Positions 59,867 to 64,000 of a stretch of 64,000 nt of DNA are shown in pieces. The stretch spans positions 1-64,000 of the forward strand of contig CM007359.1 of NCBI GenBank assembly GCA_001858525.1, given 5' to 3'. This stretch comes from Vampirovibrio chlorellavorus (GTDB lineage Bacteria; Cyanobacteriota; Vampirovibrionia; Vampirovibrionales; Vampirovibrionaceae). The notes beneath the pieces were generated by a model. It was not told the origin of the DNA. It ran no database searches and was given only the letters and a program-made list of their open reading frames with translations. The stretch's first letter is position 1. Every line of letters begins with the position of its first letter. A program made the position numbers and the translations under genes.

Positions 59867-60688
59867 ATGAATGGAAACCTTCCGGTACCCGGTGAATATA
59901 GCTTCACAGAGCTGGGTGAAACCTTTAATGTCTCCAGAAAGACTGCTGAAGCATATAAAGACAGATTCAAGCTCGAATATAAAGAGTTGGTAAGGAATAA
60001 TCGGTCTGTTCATGGTGTTGTTTTAACAGAAGATGATATTGAAAAAATATTGTCTTCCATAACCCCTTCCGGACAAAAGTTCTTGCTTCCAGAAGTAAGA
60101 GTGGAATCTTCTGGAGTCATTCCGGAGCCCCGCCGGATGGTAGAGGAGGAGTTATTGGATGAGTATCGGAACCGTTTGGAAGATATTCAGAATGAGAATT
60201 CTCAATTAATGGCTCGTTTGGATTCATTTAAAGATGAAAATATGAATGAAAAAATTAAGTCCGCAAGGCTGGAAAAAGATATAGAAAAATTAGAGGCTCT
60301 CAATAGCCAGCTAAATATTCGCTTGGAAGAAAAGGATGGCGTGATTGAAACGCTTCGAGCACATATAGATTCTGAAAAGAACCGCGCAGATTCATTCAAT
60401 AATCAAATAAGAGGGTTGAATGATAAAATTCAGACCATGCGTACTGGCACATCACCTGCTGATTTAGAGCTTTGGATGCAAAGTGCCTATGAAAAGCAAA
60501 AGCAGGAAGTTGCTCAAATGATGTCTCAAAAGCTTCAGATTGAAGTCCAAGAAGCGTTAGAGGCCAAGAGCAAAAAAGGGTTTCGGATCTTTGGCATTGA
60601 GATTTCCAGAGCGTCTAATCGTTGGGAAGGATCCATGTCAAAACGCCATCCTGGTGCACAGCGTAAACGTCCCAAGCACTATCAATAG
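59867..60688 (+). CDS. KfrA-like HTH plus coiled-coil protein
   Basis: A 273-residue protein from the ATG at 59867 (AAGGA seven bases upstream; a TTG at 59843 is possible). The N-terminus has a helix-turn-helix (YSFTELGETFNVSRKTAEAYKDRF), followed by a linker and a long coiled coil (about 95-235, with ENSQLMARLDSFKDENMNEK and EALNSQLNIRLEE). This layout is that of KfrA-type plasmid proteins, which bind operator DNA upstream of their own gene and help stable maintenance. The basic tail (QRKRPKHYQ) may contact DNA too. No relative of known ParA or ParB is adjacent. Confidence 0.7.
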   Translation: MNGNLPVPGEYSFTELGETFNVSRKTAEAYKDRFKLEYKELVRNNRSVHGVVLTEDDIEKILSSITPSGQKFLLPEVRVESSGVIPEPRRMVEEELLDEYRNRLEDIQNENSQLMARLDSFKDENMNEKIKSARLEKDIEKLEALNSQLNIRLEEKDGVIETLRAHIDSEKNRADSFNNQIRGLNDKIQTMRTGTSPADLELWMQSAYEKQKQEVAQMMSQKLQIEVQEALEAKSKKGFRIFGIEISRASNRWEGSMSKRHPGAQRKRPKHYQ

Positions 60689-60732
60689 CCACTAATGTAT
60701 TGCGCCGCTTTTATTTTTAAAACTTACCAACT

Positions 60733-61896
60733 CTAAAGAGAATGGAGTTGGTTCATTAAGCCTGTAAGGCCAATGGCCTCAAATCCATCCCCTAAAGGAT
60801 ATTGCTCGGTTCCGGCATACAAGAGTAATTTTTTATCTGCTTGAATGTCCTCACAAGCAATTCGAAATCCTTTGCTGGGCGATGGCTTGAGCGTTCGTTT
60901 GATTTCAATTGCCCATCGCTGGCGTTTCAAGTCTTCTAAAACCAAGTCGATTTCCGCCCCTGCACTGCTTCGATAGAAGCTGGGCTGTCCTTGATCTCCA
61001 ATTATATTTAAGAGGTTTTCAATGGCAAAGCCTTCCCAGCTTAGGCCTACAACGGGGTGTCCCAGTAAATCTTCCTGAGAATGAATATTGAGTAGAGTGT
61101 GGGTTAATCCGGAATCTCTTACATACACCTTGGGGGATTTGATCAGCCGTTTCCCCGCGTTGTTATGCCAGGGTTGGAGACGTCTTACCAGGAGTAAATC
61201 CACCATAAGATCCAGATAATTGGCGACTGTTTTACCATCGACACCTAGACCACTTGCCAGCTTTGCTGCGTTTAATAATCCCCCTTGATTGTGGGCTAGC
61301 ATTGTCCAGAAGCGCTTTAATGTTTCCGCCGGTATTCGTGGGCCCAACAGGGGAATATCTCGTTCCAGATACGTTTTAATAAAATTTTGTCGCCATTGGA
61401 AGCTTTGCTCGTCTGAGAGTGCTACTGCACTATCTGGAAACCCACCTCTCAGCCATAATTGATTCAGGTCCTGGCTTTGAAGTTCAATTGCATCGAAGGG
61501 AGGTAATTCCAGGTAAGCAATCCGCCCTGCCAGGCTTTCTCCCGACTGCTGAAGCAGATCCATGGAAGCTGACCCAAGTAATAAAAAGCGGTTGGCTTTG
61601 CGCCCTCGTCTCTTTCCTTGATCAATTAAGCCACGCAGGACCTGAAAGAGGTTGGGCATCCGTTGCACTTCATCCAGAATGACCAGCTTGTCTTCGTGCT
61701 GAGTTAGGTAAAGCTCTGGATCGGCTAACTTGGCTCGGTCGGCGTCTGACTCCAAGTCCAGATAAATGGAGGGATATTGTTCCCCCATTTCAAGCGCCAG
61801 GGTCGTTTTTCCTACCTGTCGTGGTCCCAATAGGGCGACAGCCGGGAATTGACTGAGATAGTTCGCAAGCTGAGTTTTTAGTCGTCGTGTAATCAT
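60733..61896 (-). CDS. DUF4143-type AAA+ ATPase
   Basis: A 387-residue ATPase of the widespread AAA-plus-DUF4143 group. VALLGPRQVGKTTLALEM is Walker A, KLVILDEVQRMPNL Walker B, and LLLGSASMDLLQQSGESLAGRI the sensor region. The C-terminal DUF4143 part ends with AIEIKRTLKPSPSKGF, a PD-(D/E)XK-like ExK pattern. The function of this group is not settled. The gene ends 44 bases from the end of the convergent KfrA-like gene. Confidence 0.88.
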   Translation of the reverse strand: MITRRLKTQLANYLSQFPAVALLGPRQVGKTTLALEMGEQYPSIYLDLESDADRAKLADPELYLTQHEDKLVILDEVQRMPNLFQVLRGLIDQGKRRGRKANRFLLLGSASMDLLQQSGESLAGRIAYLELPPFDAIELQSQDLNQLWLRGGFPDSAVALSDEQSFQWRQNFIKTYLERDIPLLGPRIPAETLKRFWTMLAHNQGGLLNAAKLASGLGVDGKTVANYLDLMVDLLLVRRLQPWHNNAGKRLIKSPKVYVRDSGLTHTLLNIHSQEDLLGHPVVGLSWEGFAIENLLNIIGDQGQPSFYRSSAGAEIDLVLEDLKRQRWAIEIKRTLKPSPSKGFRIACEDIQADKKLLLYAGTEQYPLGDGFEAIGLTGLMNQLHSL

Positions 61897-62140
61897 CCTT
61901 GTAATTATGGAACATTATTCCAGATTTGCAAGGTTCTATAGAGTGATTTGAGTGCGAGGGGCAAGTCGGGTCTGCTTGTAATAATTTACTGGAGAACTAC
62001 AGGGCTTTGCCCTCGAAAGTACAAGGGTAAAGGCTTTCGCCCGCTCCTGCGTCGCGCCCTTGCGCTTTCTCACCCTTCATAAACGCCAGGGGGAGAGCGG
62101 TCATTGAGCCGCACAATAAAGCGCAAAGGAGCTTAGAACC

Positions 62141-62473
62141 ATGGCAGAAACCAACATGAACCCCATTGCCATCCTGAATGATGCCTTTAGAAGCACGTTC
62201 ATCGGCGGCACTGTGGTTTTAACCGCTGGCGTTCAGGCACTGGATGAGGCCGAGCAGCGGGTGGTAATACAGGCTGTTCAATCGTTTTCAGATTTTTCAG
62301 AAGACAACGATCCTTATCAGGAGCATGATTGCGCCGTATTTGTCGTGAACAATAAGCGCTATCTCTTCAAAATAGACTATTACGATTTGAATCTGGAATA
62401 CGGGAGTCAGAACCCTGCAGATCCCAACTTGACCAAGCGGGTCTTGACCGTGATGTTGGCAGATGAGTATTAG
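62141..62473 (+). CDS. DUF3768-family protein
   Basis: A 110-residue protein matching DUF3768: AILNDAFRSTFIGGTVVLTAGV, FSDFSEDNDPYQEHDCAVF, KIDYYDLNLEYGSQNPADP and TKRVLTVMLADEY. The family is common on plasmids and conjugative elements and its function is unknown. AAAGGAG stands nine bases before the ATG. Confidence 0.88.
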   Translation: MAETNMNPIAILNDAFRSTFIGGTVVLTAGVQALDEAEQRVVIQAVQSFSDFSEDNDPYQEHDCAVFVVNNKRYLFKIDYYDLNLEYGSQNPADPNLTKRVLTVMLADEY

Positions 62474-62480
62474 AAACGAA

Positions 62481-62508
62481 TCCCACCCGGCTTTTAAGCC
62501 GGGTGGGA
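62481..62508. repeat. 13-bp perfect hairpin between two small genes
   Basis: TCCCACCCGGCTT (62481-62493) pairs with AAGCCGGGTGGGA (62496-62508) around two bases. No T-run follows; the next gene's ribosome site AAAGGAG begins four bases later. It could pause ribosomes or stabilise RNA. Confidence 0.75.
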
Positions 62509-62526
62509 TAAAGGAGTGATTCTGTT

Positions 62527-62823
62527 ATGAACAATCCATACCTCAGATTGCCGGGCTTTTCGAATCGGGTGGCCTACGCCGAGCGCAGGCTTTGCCAACT
62601 GACCCAAGATCCGCATTGCCCGATTTTTAGCCGGGCCTTTGATAACTGCTTTGAGGAAGGGGACGGGGAGGCGGTGGTCTTTGCCCTAATGAATAAGACA
62701 ACCCGGAACCCGCTGTTACTCAAAGGAATCCAGCAGGCTCATCATGGAGAAGTGCCGCAACGGTGGCAAGCCTTGTTTCAGGGTGACTCTGGCCAGATGA
62801 ATTTACTGGACGGGCTATCCTGA
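62527..62823 (+). CDS. Small hypothetical protein after DUF3768
   Basis: A 98-residue soluble protein (starts NNPYLRLPGFSNRVAYAERRL) with no family I recognise. It has a ribosome site (AAAGGAG, ten bases) and a terminator right after its stop, so it is very probably expressed, as a pair with the DUF3768 gene. Confidence 0.65.
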   Translation: MNNPYLRLPGFSNRVAYAERRLCQLTQDPHCPIFSRAFDNCFEEGDGEAVVFALMNKTTRNPLLLKGIQQAHHGEVPQRWQALFQGDSGQMNLLDGLS

Positions 62824-62831
62824 AAAAATTG

Positions 62832-62853
62832 GCCCCGGCCTGAGGGCCGGGGC
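62832..62853. terminator. Bidirectional terminator between convergent genes
   Basis: GCCCCGGCC (62832-62840) and GGCCGGGGC (62845-62853), a 9-bp GC stem. TTTCTTT follows on the plus strand and AATTTTTT on the minus strand, serving both the small gene and the polymerase gene. Confidence 0.85.
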
Positions 62854-62865
62854 TTTCTTTCTCTT

Positions 62866-64000
62866 TTACAAGGCCCGGATTAGGGCGGTGCTTTGTCCCA
62901 GTTCACAAATCCGTTTAACCTGCTGATGCTCCGTCATTAGGCCTTGATTGTTCTGGCTGGACAGGTGATTTTGGCGCATCTGCCAAGCGGCTTTGCGAAA
63001 CCCTTGTGACCCGTAACGCAGGGTTCCTGGCCCAAATTGTCGGTTGATTCCATCCAGTGCCTGCATCAGTCCGACAACCTTGTCCCGGTTATAGGAATCC
63101 AGCAAACTGGTTTGGCGTTCAGAGGCCGGAATCAGTTGCCCCAGCATGACCCCGCCTTTGTTGTAGCGATAACCGTCTTGAAAAATTGCATCCAGTGCGC
63201 TTAAGGCGATCTGGATGATTTCGGCGGCATGATCGGTGGGATATGGGAGCGGCAGGGTGATTCCGGGGAAATATTGAGGCTCCTGAATGAAGCGATTGGT
63301 TTGCAGAAACACATGCACTGAGCCGCAAGCCAGTTGCTCGCGTCGCATTTTGGCTGAGGATTCAGCGGCATAGGTGCTAATGACTTGCCGTAATGAGGCA
63401 TAATCCTCCACCAGTTTGCCAAAGCTCATGGAATGCATGATGCTTTTGCTGAGAGGCGGATCTAATTGCAAGGAAAGACAGAATTGCCCCCGCAATTCCA
63501 AAGCGGTGCGGGTGAGAACCACATTGAAGGTTTTTAGTAACCATTTGGGATCGGCATGGGCTAAATCATAGGCTGTTAAAATGCTATGGCCTCGTAATCG
63601 TTCTGCCCAACGTCTGCCTACCCCCCAAACGTCTTTGGCCTCTACACGCTTCAGGGCGTCATCCAGATAGTGGGAATCCACCAGGTTTAACACCCCGTTT
63701 TTTACTTTGGGCGACTTTTTGGCGATCCGGTTGGCCAGTTTGGCCAGGGTTTTGGTTTTGGCTATGCCAACAGATACCGGGATGCCACAGTGTTGCAGCA
63801 CTGTTTCTCGAATCAATTGCCCGTAGGTATCCAGATTCTCTATGCCGGTGAGATCCAGAAAGGCTTCATCACAGCTATAGACTTCCATGCGGGGAGCAAA
63901 CTGCTTGAGAATAGCCATCACCCGCCCGCTGATTTCACTATAAAGCGGGTAATTGCTGGAATAGACCTGAATATCGTAATAGCGGATCTTGTCCTTAATC
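62866..64000 (-). CDS. umuC: UmuC-type Y-family DNA polymerase, 5' end outside the window
   Basis: The frame is open to the last base of the window, giving 377 residues without a start. VYSCDEAFLDLTG holds the catalytic acid pair, SVGIAKTKTLAKLANRIAKK is the fingers motif, WGVGRRWAERLRG the HhH region, and a little-finger domain plus the UmuC C-terminal part (NKGGVMLGQLIP) follow. About 65 N-terminal residues with the first catalytic Asp lie beyond the edge. It would copy damaged DNA during the SOS response; plasmids often carry umuDC. The umuD gene should lie just outside. Confidence 0.9.
   Translation of the reverse strand, partial: IKDKIRYYDIQVYSSNYPLYSEISGRVMAILKQFAPRMEVYSCDEAFLDLTGIENLDTYGQLIRETVLQHCGIPVSVGIAKTKTLAKLANRIAKKSPKVKNGVLNLVDSHYLDDALKRVEAKDVWGVGRRWAERLRGHSILTAYDLAHADPKWLLKTFNVVLTRTALELRGQFCLSLQLDPPLSKSIMHSMSFGKLVEDYASLRQVISTYAAESSAKMRREQLACGSVHVFLQTNRFIQEPQYFPGITLPLPYPTDHAAEIIQIALSALDAIFQDGYRYNKGGVMLGQLIPASERQTSLLDSYNRDKVVGLMQALDGINRQFGPGTLRYGSQGFRKAAWQMRQNHLSSQNNQGLMTEHQQVKRICELGQSTALIRAL

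Noticed and set aside
1-64000. tRNA, rRNA or CRISPR arrays
   Set aside because: No tRNA-like cloverleaf, rRNA segment or regular repeat-spacer array was recognised on reading both strands.

Overview
The window reads as Gram-negative DNA: it encodes an outer-membrane polysaccharide exporter, a chain-length regulator, and a VirB9/VirB10-type secretion channel. No rRNA, tRNA or CRISPR array was seen, so the organism cannot be named firmly. Two unrelated proteins (33.6 kb and 58.2 kb) share a short FSG motif near residues 33 to 46. From memory, such N-terminal motifs occur in melainabacterial (Vampirovibrionia) proteins, so that group is a low-confidence suggestion. Most of the window is accessory DNA of plasmid or integrative-element type.

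Layout. 0-4.5 kb is a defence-like island: an OLD nuclease with a small KTSC protein, a convergent DUF2130 protein with a PD-(D/E)XK-like motif, and an Abi_2 HEPN protein beside a possible structured RNA. 4.6-6.1 kb holds a broken copy of the primase gene tail, a 23-bp iteron-like array, an IS-end-like repeat and a vapBC toxin-antitoxin pair. 6.1-22.4 kb is a nearly complete minus-strand conjugation operon of the IncP trb type (trbB-C-D-E-J-K-L-F-G-H-I, then traG/virD4, traF, virB1, a small ORF, and an ArdC/zincin/Toprim primase), with a two-HTH regulator upstream. No relaxase is in view. 22.6-24.0 kb has a secreted thermonuclease, a small secreted protein and an orphan immunity-like gene.

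24.0-32.4 kb is an Rhs polymorphic-toxin array, transcribed right to left: one complete rhs gene with its putative immunity gene, then two displaced C-terminal toxin tips, each with its own downstream small gene or genes. One tip carries an internal stop and a one-base frameshift. The other is split by an IS21-family element (24096-26450) with a 7-bp target duplication, and the reading frame resumes exactly on the far side.

32.6-36.1 kb holds an FSG-motif protein, a small HTH protein and two paralogous exported proteins. 36.1-54.7 kb is an exopolysaccharide locus: sugar-nucleotide genes (galE, nucleotidyltransferase, ugd), a WecG-type glycosyltransferase and the initiating phosphotransferase on the minus strand, then divergently Wza-like, Wzz-like, Wzy-like, Wzx-like, four glycosyltransferases, an acetyltransferase and a GH5 glycosidase. 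Together they could build, flip, polymerise, export and trim one polymer.

55-64 kb is again plasmid-like: a serine recombinase with palindromes upstream, an ankyrin protein, two linked proteins sharing a novel C-terminal domain (one also carrying a DnaA domain I-like segment), a regulatory region with a promoter-terminator pair predicting a ~55-nt RNA, palindromes and a 14-bp inverted repeat, a KfrA-like coiled-coil protein, a DUF4143 ATPase, DUF3768 and a UmuC-type polymerase cut by the window end. The 58.3-60.7 kb block looks like a replication/partition control module and is, with the Rhs array and the HEPN/RNA locus, the part most worth testing.
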